This document shows, piece by piece, positions 43,185 to 51,915 of a stretch of 64,000 bases of DNA (positions are counted from its first letter, which is position 1; each line of letters begins with the position of its first letter). Made by a program: the position numbers and the translations under genes. Source of the DNA: an uncultured Microbacterium sp. Its GTDB lineage: Bacteria > Actinomycetota > Actinomycetes > Actinomycetales > Microbacteriaceae. A model generated the notes under the pieces. That model saw only the letters and a list, made by a program, of their open reading frames with translations. It had not been told where the DNA came from and searched no databases. Location of the stretch: NCBI RefSeq assembly GCF_947489255.1, contig NZ_CANLCY010000003.1, positions 496,001-560,000 on the forward strand, written 5' to 3'.

Positions 43185-43475
43185 ATGTCGTTCCAGGCGT
43201 ACCTCGACAACATCGAGACCAAGACGGGGCTCACCCCGCGCCAGTTCCTCGCGCTCGCCGACGAGCGCGGCTTCGGGCCCGACACGAAGGCCGGTCCCAT
43301 CCTGCAGTGGCTGAAGGACGACTACGAGCTCGGTCGCGGGCACGGGATGGCGCTGGTGCACGTGATCACGAAGGGTCCGAAGATCAGCGACGCGCATGTC
43401 GGCCGCGGCGGACCGCACGGCGACGCGAGCGACGAGCTCTGGCTCGACGGTGCCGCGTCGAATCCGAACGCCTAG
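43185..43475 (+). CDS. DUF4287-domain protein
   Basis: 96 residues. MSFQAYLDNIETKTGLTP, the KTGLTP-type helix, and the region LQWLKDDYELGRGHGMALVH are the DUF4287 hallmarks. The family is a small helical domain found alone or before DUF5655; activity unknown. The last 25 residues are polar. It converges with the MerR gene across 75 bases. Confidence 0.88.
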   Translation: MSFQAYLDNIETKTGLTPRQFLALADERGFGPDTKAGPILQWLKDDYELGRGHGMALVHVITKGPKISDAHVGRGGPHGDASDELWLDGAASNPNA

Positions 43476-43550
43476 GCGGCGCCGGAGCAGGAGCGCCCGC
43501 CGTCGAGCTCGCTCGAGCCCCGGCGCTGCCGGGTCTCGGCGGCACCGGGT

Positions 43551-44165
43551 TCAGGCGGCGCCGGAGCCGAAACGCTCCGAGGCAGCGACCTGTTCGGCGA
43601 CGCGACGCAGCGCCAGGATGAGGGGCTCGACGAGGGCCGTGCCCAGCACGACGTAGCGGACGGCATCCTCGATCGAGGTCTCGGGGGTCGCGGCGAGTTC
43701 GGCCTCGGCGAGCGCGCCGAGGTGCTCGATATAAGCGTCCATGACCGGCTCCGGCACCGTGAAGCCGGCGCGGTCGAGGGTCGCGAGAGCGTGGGCGACC
43801 GCGGCGATCTGGTCGGGGAAGCAGCTGTCGACCGAGCCTCCCATCCGCTCGAGCAGAACGTTGGCCGCCGTGAGGTCGAGATCGGCCGACACCTGCGGGG
43901 TGACGGCGGCGTTGGCGGCGCCGAGCAGGTCGTAGGGATTCTCCGGGGGCTCCTCGAGCACCGCCACGACCTTGCGCACGCCCGAGATGCCCACCCCCGC
44001 ATCGACGAGGGCGCGGATGACGCCGAGTCGCTGCACGTGCGCCTCGCCGTAGGCGGCCTGCGTCGCCGACGAGCGCTCCCCCTCGGGCAGCACCTTCTCG
44101 CGCAGGTAGTACTTGATGGTGGCGACGGGGACGCCGCTCCGCGTCGCCAGCTCTGAGATGCGCAC
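43551..44165 (-). CDS. MerR-family transcriptional regulator
   Basis: 204 residues from GTG 44165 (MRISELATRSGVPVATIKYY), chosen because AAGGGGG lies 4 bases ahead; an in-frame codon at 44201 would start inside the operator. The N-terminal MerR winged helix is typical; residues about 60-200 form a helical effector domain with a single Cys (SVDSCFPDQ) and no metal-binding Cys pair. It is divergent from a DUF4188 gene, and the 68 bases between hold a set of GATAG/CTATC half-sites, so it very likely regulates itself and its neighbour. The ligand is unknown. Confidence 0.9.
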   Translation of the reverse strand: MRISELATRSGVPVATIKYYLREKVLPEGERSSATQAAYGEAHVQRLGVIRALVDAGVGISGVRKVVAVLEEPPENPYDLLGAANAAVTPQVSADLDLTAANVLLERMGGSVDSCFPDQIAAVAHALATLDRAGFTVPEPVMDAYIEHLGALAEAELAATPETSIEDAVRYVVLGTALVEPLILALRRVAEQVAASERFGSGAA

Positions 44166-44176
44166 ATTCCCCCTTG

Positions 44177-44222
44177 ACTCGATAGCGAGACTATCCAACA
44201 CTAGATAGTGACACTATCGAGT
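44177..44222. promoter_or_regulatory. Operator between the MerR and DUF4188 genes
   Basis: Four half-sites alternate within 38 bases: GATAG (44181), CTATC (44191), GATAG (44204) and CTATC (44214). They make a perfect 15-bp palindrome GATAGTGACACTATC (44204-44218), an ACTATC-N8-GATAGT dyad (44190-44209), and an outer ACTCGATAG/CTATCGAGT dyad (44177-44185 with 44214-44222). Confidence 0.8.
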
Positions 44223-44233
44223 GAGGACGAGCC

Positions 44234-44746
44234 ATGGCATCCATCAATCCGGGTCGCGTGACCCATCGCTGGGACGACGAACTCGTCGTCTTCCACATCG
44301 GCATGACCGTGAACCGCTGGTGGCGCCTCGACCAGTGGATGCCGCTGATGGGCGACATGCCCAAGATGCTGCGCGAGCTCAGCGTCGACCCCGATTCGGG
44401 CCTGTTGGGCTTCACCATGCTCCTCGGATCGCGCGGCCCCTATCTCGTGCAGTACTGGTCGTCGCTCGACAAGCTCTACGCCTACGCCTCCGCGCCGTTG
44501 CAGGAGCACCGACCGGCGTGGACCCGCTTCAACCGGCGAGCGCGGAAGAATCCGGGCGTCGTCGGCATCTGGCACGAGACCTACGTCGTCGATCGAGCCG
44601 AGACCATCTACGTCGGCACCCCCGCGATGGGTCTTCCGAAAGCGACCGCGGTGGTGCCGATCTCCTCCCGACACGATCGGGCTCGCGCGCGGGTGGCCGA
44701 CGGTCGAACGGGCGGCGCACGGGCCGGATCCCGGGGGTCAGAATGA
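44234..44746 (+). CDS. DUF4188 protein (heme-type monooxygenase/dehydratase-like)
   Basis: 170 residues. The DUF4188 layout, related to phenylacetaldoxime dehydratase-like alpha/beta barrels, is seen in VVFHIGMTVNRWWRLDQW, MLREL, LLGSRGPYLVQYWSSLDKLY and IWHETYVVDRAETIYV. The last 30 residues are basic and probably disordered. Members are poorly characterised; roles in nitrile or aldoxime chemistry have been suggested. Divergent from its probable regulator, the MerR protein, across a multi-dyad operator. GAGGA lies 6 bases ahead of the ATG. Confidence 0.85.
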   Translation: MASINPGRVTHRWDDELVVFHIGMTVNRWWRLDQWMPLMGDMPKMLRELSVDPDSGLLGFTMLLGSRGPYLVQYWSSLDKLYAYASAPLQEHRPAWTRFNRRARKNPGVVGIWHETYVVDRAETIYVGTPAMGLPKATAVVPISSRHDRARARVADGRTGGARAGSRGSE

Positions 44747-44750
44747 GCGT

Positions 44751-45617
44751 ATGGAATCGATCCTCACCTCCGCAGCCGACCTGAACGCCGCCCTCGCCGC
44801 GGGGGCGTACCCCGACGGGGGACCGGTGCGCGTGCTCGACGTGCGGTGGCGGCTCGACCGCCCCGACGGCCGCCCCGACTACCGCGCGGGTCATGTTCCC
44901 GGCGCGCAGTACGTCGCGCTCGACCACGACCTCGCCGCCCACGGCGCCCCGACCGAGGGCCGGCATCCCCTCCCGTCGGTCCACGACCTGCAGGCGACGG
45001 CGCGGCGGTGGGGGATCGATCCCGGCGACACCGTCGTGGTCTACGACGACGCGAACAACATGGCCAGCGCCCGGGCGTGGTGGCTGTTGCGCTACGCCGG
45101 TCTCGCCGACGTGCGCCTGCTCGACGGCGCCCTCCGGGCCTGGACCGACGCCGGGTACGAGCAGGAGGAGGGGGATGCCGCGCCCCCGACGCCCGGGACC
45201 GTCGAGCTCGCCTACGGCGCCCTGCCCGCACTCGAACTCGACGACGTCGCCGGCTTCGCCGCCGAGGGCCTGTTGCTCGACGCACGCGCCGCGGAGCGAT
45301 ACCGCGGGGAGGCCGAGCCCATCGACCCGCGCGCGGGACACGTGCCGGGCGCGGTGAGCGCCCCCACCACCGAGAACGTCGGCGACGACGGACGGTTCCG
45401 CTCCCCCGAGGAACTGCGATCGCGTTTCCGCATGCTCGGCGCCGAAGACGGGATGAGCGTCGGGGTGTACTGCGGGTCGGGGGTCACCGCGGCGCATCAG
45501 GCGGTCGCCCTCACGCTCGCGGGGTTCGAGCCGCGGCTGTACGCGGGTTCGTGGAGTCAGTGGTCGAACCACCCCGAGCTCCCCGTGGCGACGGGCCCGG
45601 CCCCGCGCCGAGGCTGA
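44751..45617 (+). CDS. Two-domain sulfurtransferase (rhodanese/MST type)
   Basis: 288 residues. Two rhodanese domains: an inactive N-terminal one (VRVLDVRWRLDRPDGRPDY, then GHVPGAQYVALDHDLA) and a catalytic C-terminal one with LLLDARAAERYRGEAEPI and the loop VYCGSGVTAAH holding the nucleophile. The CGSGVTA loop is the 3-mercaptopyruvate sulfurtransferase type more than the CRxGxx[R/T] thiosulfate type. It follows the DUF4188 gene by 4 bases and so is probably under the same MerR control, linking the operon to sulfur or cyanide chemistry. Confidence 0.92.
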   Translation: MESILTSAADLNAALAAGAYPDGGPVRVLDVRWRLDRPDGRPDYRAGHVPGAQYVALDHDLAAHGAPTEGRHPLPSVHDLQATARRWGIDPGDTVVVYDDANNMASARAWWLLRYAGLADVRLLDGALRAWTDAGYEQEEGDAAPPTPGTVELAYGALPALELDDVAGFAAEGLLLDARAAERYRGEAEPIDPRAGHVPGAVSAPTTENVGDDGRFRSPEELRSRFRMLGAEDGMSVGVYCGSGVTAAHQAVALTLAGFEPRLYAGSWSQWSNHPELPVATGPAPRRG

Positions 45618-45652
45618 GCCCCGGTCCCGCGCTGAGGCTGAGCCCCGGTCCC

Positions 45653-45896
45653 GCGCAGGAGGCTGAGCCTGTCGAAGCCTCCGGTCCCCGCGCAGGAGGC
45701 TGAGCTTGTCGAAGCCTCCGGTCCCCGCGCAGGAGGCTGAGCTTGTCGAAGCCCCCGGTCCCCGCGCAGGAGGCTGAGCCTGTCGAAGCCTCCGGTCCCT
45801 TCGACAGGCTCAGGGACCTCCCGCCGCTCAGGGACCTCCCGCGTCCAGGGACCTCCCGCCGCTCAGAGGACCTCCCGCCTTTCAGGGAACCTCCCG
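45653..45896. repeat. 37-bp tandem repeats plus inverted copy
   Basis: Four 37-bp units start at 45653, 45690, 45727 and 45764, each containing GAGGCTGAGCCTGTCGAAGC (C or T at one site). An inverted copy follows, giving a perfect 14-bp stem between TGAGCCTGTCGAAG (45775-45788) and its complement (45799-45812), and then three or four decaying copies of CTCAGGGACCTCCCGC. It fills the convergent junction between the sulfurtransferase and amine oxidase genes. Confidence 0.9.
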
Positions 45897-45906
45897 CGGC
45901 GCGGGA

Positions 45907-47232
45907 CTACGCCCAGAGGTCGCTGACCGGCAGCTCGCGCCGCAGGACGTTCTGCGCCGCGCGGTGACCCGACAGCATCGCGCCCGGCACCGTCGCCGGA
46001 TCATCGCCCCACGTCGCCTCCCCCGCGAGGTGCAGCGTCCCGTCGCCGAGGGGCTCGGCGAGGTCGTCGTGGTCGGCGCCGATTGATCCGGGGAGCATGT
46101 ACGCGTAGGACCCGCGCGAGAACGGATCGTCCTGCCAGCGGGTGACGAGAGCGCTCTCGGGGGTGGGGACCGCGTCGCCGTACAGCCTCCGCAGCTGCGC
46201 GAGAGTGGAGGCGACGATCTCGTCGTCGCTCCACGCGCGCGTGGCCACGGCGGCGGGCCCCGCCGCGAAGGTCAGCAGCGCGGGTTCGTCGTGCAGACGC
46301 CCCAGGTCGTACCAGGAGTGCCACCACTCCCCCTCGTCTCCGAGCTGCCGGATGCCGTAGACCCCGTCCTCCCAGAACCGCTCGGCGAAACGCAGCACGA
46401 CCTTCTCGAACGCGTTCATGCGCAGCAGGCCGAGAGCGCGAGCGTGCGCCTCGGGCAGGGCCGGCTCGAGAACGAGATCCCCCGCGTGGAGGACTCCCAC
46501 CGGCACCGTGACCACCACGTGCCGAGCGCGGAACGTGCCGCGATCGGTCTCGACCTCGGCCCCCTCCGGCGCCCACCGCACACGCGAGACCACGTGCTCC
46601 AGCCGCACGTCGAGCCCCTCGGCGAAGTGCGTCGCGAGTTCGTCGTATCCCCGCGGGAAGACCACCTCGTCGCCGTTGACGGTGTCGTCGTCGAGACCGT
46701 GGGCGCCGAGGCCGTCCATGCCGATCCCGTACTGCTCCTGGGCCCGGCGGTCGTTGTACTCCCGCACGCGCTCGGCACGCTCGGCATCCCAGTCCTGCGC
46801 GGCGAGCGCGCGTTCCACCACCTCGGCGTAGGTGGCGTCGTCGTCGGCCTCGGCGATGATGCCCACCAGCGCTGCGTTGAGCGTGCGGATGTCGTCGGCG
46901 TACTGCCGGACGTCTCCCGCCGAGAGGCGGTGCCCGGCAGCGTCGAAGTACGTCAGCGGTCGCGAGTCGGGCTGGTATCCGCCGACGGTGAACTCCACCA
47001 TCGGCATTCCGAACGCCCGGGCCGCCTCGGCGACGGGACTGTCGTCGATGCCGTGGATCCACGACGCACCGCGATCGGTGATGTGCCCCTCGGTGCGGTC
47101 GGTGAAGACACGTCCCCCGACGCGGTCGCGGGCCTCGAGTACGACCACCCGCTGCCCGTGTCGGGAGAGCAGCCGGGCGGCGGCCAGGCCCGAGATACCC
47201 GCCCCGACGACGAGGGTGTCCACCGTGTCCAT
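45907..47232 (-). CDS. Flavin monoamine oxidase-like FAD enzyme
   Basis: 441 residues from ATG 47232 with GGAGG 5 bases ahead. The FAD Rossmann motif VVGAGISGLAAARLLSRHG is followed by VVVLEARDRVGGRVFTD, the amine-oxidase signature. The C-terminal FAD contact LHLAGEATWGDDPATVPGAM completes it. Such enzymes oxidise primary amines, polyamines or amino acids with H2O2 release; the substrate is unknown. The position beside an amino-acid permease on the same strand suggests amine or amino-acid catabolism. Confidence 0.92.
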   Translation of the reverse strand: MDTVDTLVVGAGISGLAAARLLSRHGQRVVVLEARDRVGGRVFTDRTEGHITDRGASWIHGIDDSPVAEAARAFGMPMVEFTVGGYQPDSRPLTYFDAAGHRLSAGDVRQYADDIRTLNAALVGIIAEADDDATYAEVVERALAAQDWDAERAERVREYNDRRAQEQYGIGMDGLGAHGLDDDTVNGDEVVFPRGYDELATHFAEGLDVRLEHVVSRVRWAPEGAEVETDRGTFRARHVVVTVPVGVLHAGDLVLEPALPEAHARALGLLRMNAFEKVVLRFAERFWEDGVYGIRQLGDEGEWWHSWYDLGRLHDEPALLTFAAGPAAVATRAWSDDEIVASTLAQLRRLYGDAVPTPESALVTRWQDDPFSRGSYAYMLPGSIGADHDDLAEPLGDGTLHLAGEATWGDDPATVPGAMLSGHRAAQNVLRRELPVSDLWA

Positions 47233-47341
47233 GCGTCCTCCGCGTGCTCGTGGTGAAGCGACGCTACTGCGCGGGTGAACCGTGCAGCATCCGCCGCCCC
47301 GGCGAGCCGCAGCGAAGGCAGTGGACGCCGTGTACAGCGCC

Positions 47342-48796
47342 TCAGGCGATCGGCGCCTCTTCGTCGCGGCGGACGGGCGTGATGCCTTTGCGCCCGTAGC
47401 GCAGCCAGAAGTACAGGTAGCAGAGCCCGACGAACGGGATGCCGAAGTACAGCGCCGCGATCTGATTCTCATCGAACGCGATCGCCACGATCGAGGCGGT
47501 CAGCAGCACGAAGGCGAGGATCGGCACGAGCGGGTACAGCGGCGTGCGGAACGCGAGGGTCGACACGTCGCCGCCGCCGCGGACGAACTGCCGGCGGTGG
47601 AAGAACTGCGCGGCGACGATCGACATCCACACCGCCACCGCCGCGAACCCGGCGATCGACACGAGCACGAGGTAGACGGTCTCGGCCGCGATCACGCTCG
47701 AGATGAGCGAGACCAGACCGATGGCGAGGCTCACCAGCAGCGCCACCATCGGGATGCCGCGCCGCGTGAGTCGTGTGAAGGCGCGCGGGGCGTAGCCCTC
47801 CTCGGCGAGCGAGAACAGCATCCGGGCGCACGAGTAGAGCCCGCTGTTGCCCACCGAGAGCAGCGCCGTGATGACGACGAAGTTCATGATGTCGGCCGCG
47901 TAGGGCACGCCGACGTACTCGAAGACGTCGACGAACGGGCTCGACGACAGACCCGCCTGCTCGTAGGGCAGGAGGGCGGCGATGACCACGATCGACCCGA
48001 CGAACAGCACGAGCAGGCGCAGCACCGTCGAGCGCAGGGCCCGCGGGATGTTGCGACCCGGGTCCTTCGTCTCCCCCGCCGCGACGCCCACCAGCTCGGC
48101 GCCGCTGAAGGCGTAGAACACCGCGAGCGAGGTGATCAGCACACCGCCGAGACCCGCGGGCAGCAGCCCGTCGGGCGTGACGAAGTTGCTCAAGCCCACC
48201 GCCGCGTGCGGCTCGGACGACAGTGGCGTGAACCCGAAGATCGCCATGGTGCCGAGCACGATGAGCGCCACGATCGCGACGACCTTGATGAGGGCGAACC
48301 AGAACTCGGTCTCGCCGAACACGCGCGCCGAGATCGCGTTCAGGGTGAACAGCACGCCGGCGAACACGATGCACCACACCCAGACCTCGACGTTCGGGAA
48401 CCACCGTTGCATGAGGATCCCGGATGCCGTGAACTCCGACCCGAGCGCCACCACCCAGCACAGCCAGTACAGCCACGCCGTGGTGAAGCCCGTCGCGGGC
48501 CCCATCGTGCGTGCGGCGTAGATGTGGAGGGATCCCGACACCGGGTAGGTCACCGCGAGCTCGCCCAGGCAGACCATGACAAGCCACACCACGAAGGCGC
48601 CCAGCAGGTACGCGAGCACCGCACCGAGCGGACCCGCCTGATGGATCGTGTACCCCGAGCTCAGGAACAGGCCCGAGCCGATCACCCCGCCGAGGGCGAT
48701 CATGACGAGATGCCGAGCGTCCATGGCCCGGCGCAGGCGGCGCGGTCCGCTCGCCGGATCGGTCGTGTCGAGGGAGGAATCGAGGGGACGACTCAT
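47342..48796 (-). CDS. Amino acid permease (APC superfamily)
   Basis: 484 residues from ATG 48796, 12 membrane segments. The APC/AAT signature is clear: ALGGVIGSGLFLSSGYTIHQ, LGELAVTYPVSGSLHIYA and VFYAFSGAELVGVAAGETKD. This is the GABA/Lys/Arg/aromatic permease-like branch. It is divergent from a PLP enzyme of the trans-sulfuration family across 144 bases, a gap that contains a GGGCG-N5-CGCCC dyad (48874-48888); the pair may import and cleave or make sulfur amino acids. Substrate is inference only. The start lacks a strong ribosome site. Confidence 0.92.
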   Translation of the reverse strand: MSRPLDSSLDTTDPASGPRRLRRAMDARHLVMIALGGVIGSGLFLSSGYTIHQAGPLGAVLAYLLGAFVVWLVMVCLGELAVTYPVSGSLHIYAARTMGPATGFTTAWLYWLCWVVALGSEFTASGILMQRWFPNVEVWVWCIVFAGVLFTLNAISARVFGETEFWFALIKVVAIVALIVLGTMAIFGFTPLSSEPHAAVGLSNFVTPDGLLPAGLGGVLITSLAVFYAFSGAELVGVAAGETKDPGRNIPRALRSTVLRLLVLFVGSIVVIAALLPYEQAGLSSSPFVDVFEYVGVPYAADIMNFVVITALLSVGNSGLYSCARMLFSLAEEGYAPRAFTRLTRRGIPMVALLVSLAIGLVSLISSVIAAETVYLVLVSIAGFAAVAVWMSIVAAQFFHRRQFVRGGGDVSTLAFRTPLYPLVPILAFVLLTASIVAIAFDENQIAALYFGIPFVGLCYLYFWLRYGRKGITPVRRDEEAPIA

Positions 48797-48940
48797 GGGG
48801 GGGTACTCGCCTTCATGATCGAGCCCGGAGCCGTCGAGGCGTCCGGGCGACGCAGTCACAGTAGTCGACGACGGGGCGGGAAGCGCCCTCACTACGCTGG
48901 ACGCGGCGCGCGAGCCGCGCCGACGAGAGAGGGTGCGGAG

Positions 48941-50170
48941 ATGACGGCAGCAGCGGAAACCCCGACGGGATCGGGCGCGCGCCCCGACCGCACCGACGCG
49001 CCGACCCTCGGCGAATCGAGTCTCGCCGTGCACGGCGGCATCGAACTCGACAGCACGCGCGCCCTGCGCACCCCCCTGGTGATGTCGAACTCGTTCGCCC
49101 TCCCCGACGACCCGAGCGAGATCAGCTGGTCGGCCACCGCACCGAACCTGTATACGCGCAACACCGGCGTCAACCAGCTGGCGCTCGAGTGCAAGCTCGC
49201 CGCCCTCGACCACGGCGAGGACGCCGTCGCCCTGGCATCCGGGGTCGCGGCCCTGCACGCGGTGTTCTTCACGCACGTGCGCGCGGGCGACCACGTCGTC
49301 GTGAGCGACGTCGTCTACGAGGCCACCTGGCGCCTGTGGACCGAGCTGCTCCCGGGGCGCTACGGGATCGAGGCGACCTTCGTCGACGTGACCGACCCGG
49401 ATGCCGTGCGCTCGGCGATCCGGCCCGAGACGCGGCTGGTGTGCGTCGAGGCGATCGCCAACCCCACCACGAAGGTCGCCGACATCGCGCTGCTGGCGGA
49501 GATCGCGCACGCGGCGGGCGCGATCCTCATGGTCGACTCGACCTTCACTCCCCCGCCCTTCTACCGTCCCCTCGCCGACGGCGCGGATCTCGTCGTGCAC
49601 TCGCTGACGAAGTACATCAACGGCCACGGCGACGCGATGGGCGGGGCCGTGATCGGCCGGTCGGAGCTCATCGCGCCCATCAAGGCCGACGCGATGGTCG
49701 ACGTCGGGGGCGTGATCTCGCCGTTCAACGCGTGGATGATCCAGCGGGGCTCGGTCACCCTCCCCCTGCGGCTGCGGCAGCACTTCGCCTCGGCGCAGCG
49801 CGTCGCCGAGATGCTCGAGGCCGATCCGCGCGTGGCCTTCGTCGCCTACCCCGGTCTCGACTCGCACCCGCAGCGCGAGACCGCTCGTCGCCAGTTCGGC
49901 GACGCCGCGGGCGGGATGATGGCGTTCGCCCTCGACGGCGGGCCCGAGCTGCAGAACCGCTTCGTGGCGAATCTGCGTCTCATCACGTCGGGCTTCTCGC
50001 TCGGCCACGACGACAGCCTCATCGTGCACACGGCCGCCGACGGCCCCCGCACCGCCGCCTATCCCGACGAGTTCCGGCGCTTCGGGCACCTGCGCCTGTC
50101 GGTCGGCCTCGAGGATGCCGACGACCTCGTCGCCGACCTGACGGCGGCACTCGACGCCTTGAGCGCCTGA
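48941..50170 (+). CDS. PLP-dependent cystathionine gamma-synthase/lyase-family enzyme
   Basis: 409 residues. The Cys/Met-metabolism PLP family is shown by SWSATAPNLYTRNTGVNQLA, DAVALASGVAALHAVFFTHV, LVCVEAIANPTTKVADIALL and the Schiff-base lysine in VVHSLTKYINGHGDAMGG. The TKYINGHGD form with PLYTR-like YTRNTGVN is closest to methionine gamma-lyase or O-acylhomoserine sulfhydrylase groups; exact reaction cannot be told. The N-terminal 25 residues are disordered. Divergent from an amino-acid permease, with which it may form a functional pair. Confidence 0.9.
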   Translation: MTAAAETPTGSGARPDRTDAPTLGESSLAVHGGIELDSTRALRTPLVMSNSFALPDDPSEISWSATAPNLYTRNTGVNQLALECKLAALDHGEDAVALASGVAALHAVFFTHVRAGDHVVVSDVVYEATWRLWTELLPGRYGIEATFVDVTDPDAVRSAIRPETRLVCVEAIANPTTKVADIALLAEIAHAAGAILMVDSTFTPPPFYRPLADGADLVVHSLTKYINGHGDAMGGAVIGRSELIAPIKADAMVDVGGVISPFNAWMIQRGSVTLPLRLRQHFASAQRVAEMLEADPRVAFVAYPGLDSHPQRETARRQFGDAAGGMMAFALDGGPELQNRFVANLRLITSGFSLGHDDSLIVHTAADGPRTAAYPDEFRRFGHLRLSVGLEDADDLVADLTAALDALSA

Positions 50171-50280
50171 CGTCTCCTCACCCGCGGGTTCAAGAGCGCG
50201 CACGGGATCTGCGCCGATGCGGACGGTGGCTCCGCAGCGCGCGAGGGTTACTCGTCAGATCGGGGTCAGCGAACGCACGG

Positions 50281-51573
50281 TCACGATTTTTCGTGCTGCG
50301 GGTTGTCCCAGCGCCACCCGCCCACGCCGACCGATCCTGTCGTGGCCGGATCGAACTCCCCGTCACCAGCGTCGCCCACCGCCCGGCCTTCCAGCAGATT
50401 CGCGGTGTACCCCATCACGAGATGCTGAAGCCCGGACTGCGCGCCGGGAGAGGGCCTTTCGGCAGACGCGATAAAAAGAATCTCCTCCAGCGCGCCCGTG
50501 ATGGTCTTCATCGGTGCGCGGATACCCCATTGTGCGAACTCGGTCTCCAAGTGCCTCGTCGTCAAGAGGCGATGCGAGAACTCGCCTCCCACGGCCAGCG
50601 CCATCTCGCCGTCAAGGTCAAGATGGAACGCCTGGGGCACCACGTCGTACATCGGCGCCAGACGCGAGGTTCCGTCGGGATCGTGCACGAGCGAGATGTT
50701 CTTGAGGTGCATGTCGAGGTTGCCGAGGGCCACTGACAGGACCACCATGCGCATCAGCCGCACCCGGTCACGGCGGTTGAGATCCCTCGCGACGGACCGA
50801 AGGGGCGCGCCTCGATACTTCTCGTACTTCTCGCGCCCCGATTTTCCGAGGATCTGGTTGAAATCCTCCTGGTGAATGCGACCTGTCGGTGCACTACCAT
50901 CCCGGTCGTAGCGCTCGATGATCAGCGCTGCGGTGTCTCCGAAGGTGGCGAGGGACGTCTCGAAGTCGGCCAAACCCATCCGCCTGGCGAAGCGGGCGCC
51001 GTACTCCTCATCGAAAATCACCGTCGGGCGCCTCGGGACGATGGGCTTGATGATGTGCGTGCTCGGGTACCCGTCCAATGCCCGCGCCCAGCCGTCCTGG
51101 GTGCGCACGAGGACGATCTTGTTCTGGACGCCCGCCAGCGACGACTTCCCCCGTCGAGGCACGTTTCCCAGCGGCGCCGTGCTCACCTCGGCAAGCATCC
51201 GCTCGATCTCCAGCTCGTCGACGGGCTCGATGGCCGGGGTCTTGGGCTCTCCGGGAAGTGTGGGATCCCAGATCTGCACGGCACCGGCGACGTCTCGGCC
51301 GTAGACGCGCAGCATCCCGATCAGGTCGTCGGGGGAGAGCCCCGCGAGAGCCGCGAGTTCGTTGCGGAGGTCTCCTTCCGGAAGCAACTCCGCGAAGAAG
51401 TTCCGGGCGATGCTTCGGGAGTTCGACCGCGAAACACCCAGAGGGATCGCGCGCGAGAGGATTGTGCTGCCCAATCCGTGTCGAGCGATGGCGGCAGGAT
51501 CGGCGTGAAAAGCTCCCCCACCGTCGAGCGTGCCGACGAGTTCCCCGTACAACTCGACGTTGAGATCAGCCAT
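50281..51573 (-). CDS. hipA: HipA-type serine/threonine kinase toxin
   Basis: 430 residues from ATG 51573 (MADLNVELYGELVGTL), which overlaps the end of hipB by 8 bases. HipA toxins phosphorylate glutamyl-tRNA synthetase or similar targets and cause persistence. The HipA N-terminal domain is followed by the phosphate-binding loop GKSSLAGVQNKIVLVR, then FDEEYGARFARRMGL, the catalytic loop LGNLDMHLKNISLVHD and the metal-binding MYDVVPQAFHLD. All catalytic residues look intact. The C-terminal 25 residues (GSVGVGGWRWDNPQHEKS) extend past the usual fold. Base composition is a little lower in GC than neighbours. It forms a classic hipBA module. Confidence 0.92.
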   Translation of the reverse strand: MADLNVELYGELVGTLDGGGAFHADPAAIARHGLGSTILSRAIPLGVSRSNSRSIARNFFAELLPEGDLRNELAALAGLSPDDLIGMLRVYGRDVAGAVQIWDPTLPGEPKTPAIEPVDELEIERMLAEVSTAPLGNVPRRGKSSLAGVQNKIVLVRTQDGWARALDGYPSTHIIKPIVPRRPTVIFDEEYGARFARRMGLADFETSLATFGDTAALIIERYDRDGSAPTGRIHQEDFNQILGKSGREKYEKYRGAPLRSVARDLNRRDRVRLMRMVVLSVALGNLDMHLKNISLVHDPDGTSRLAPMYDVVPQAFHLDLDGEMALAVGGEFSHRLLTTRHLETEFAQWGIRAPMKTITGALEEILFIASAERPSPGAQSGLQHLVMGYTANLLEGRAVGDAGDGEFDPATTGSVGVGGWRWDNPQHEKS

Positions 51574-51838
51574 CGTCGCCGTCCGTTGCCAGAATGTCGA
51601 GGGACAGCGTTCCTTCGCCCTCCGGGATGTCGATGTAGAGAGTGGCGCCGAGTTCGTCCACAGTCTCCAAGAGTCTGACGATCGCGGTGACGCGCTTGCC
51701 GGACTCCATCTCCGAGATGTAACGCTGACTCGTCTCGAGGCGCTCGGCAAGCTGCGTCTGCGTCAAGCCGGACCTCGCGCGCGCAGCACGCAGGACGTTT
51801 CCCAGAACCGTGGGGTCGCTGATGCGAGAGAGCGTCAC
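51566..51838 (-). CDS. hipB: HipB-type antitoxin/regulator
   Basis: 90 residues from a GTG at 51838. An XRE-type helix-turn-helix (LRAARARSGLTQTQLAERLE then TSQRYISEMESGKR) makes up residues 14-60. The C-terminal 25 residues, ending LDILATDGDDG, are acidic and likely flexible, as in HipB proteins degraded by Lon. It represses its own operon through the dyads just upstream (51870-51915) and neutralises HipA. Its last 8 bases overlap hipA. Confidence 0.92.
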   Translation of the reverse strand: MTLSRISDPTVLGNVLRAARARSGLTQTQLAERLETSQRYISEMESGKRVTAIVRLLETVDELGATLYIDIPEGEGTLSLDILATDGDDG

Positions 51839-51869
51839 GTCTATTACCTTTCCGAGATAGAGCCCACGG

Positions 51870-51915
51870 TACTACGTTTTGGTTATACACAGTGGCGTAT
51901 GCGAAAAACGTAGTA
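51870..51915. promoter_or_regulatory. hipBA operator: nested dyads
   Basis: An outer perfect 11-bp inverted repeat (TACTACGTTTT at 51870-51880, complement at 51905-51915) surrounds an inner ATAC-N8-GTAT dyad (51885-51900). The 8-base spacing matches the known HipB operator pattern. It starts 31 bases upstream of the hipB GTG in an AT-rich stretch. Confidence 0.75.

Noticed and set aside
43474..43568. Direct repeat AGGCGGCGCCGGAGC at 43474 and 43554
   Set aside because: Only two short copies in GC-rich sequence, one inside the MerR 3' end; likely chance or a minor duplication, not an attachment site.
47282..48940. Long plus-strand frame ahead of the PLP enzyme
   Set aside because: His/Arg/Gln-rich antisense of the permease gene; the PLP family start is at 48941.
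50282..50295. CACGA-TTTT-TCGTG hairpin at the end of hipA
   Set aside because: It lies across the hipA stop codon with only 5 bp of stem; unlikely to terminate transcription.
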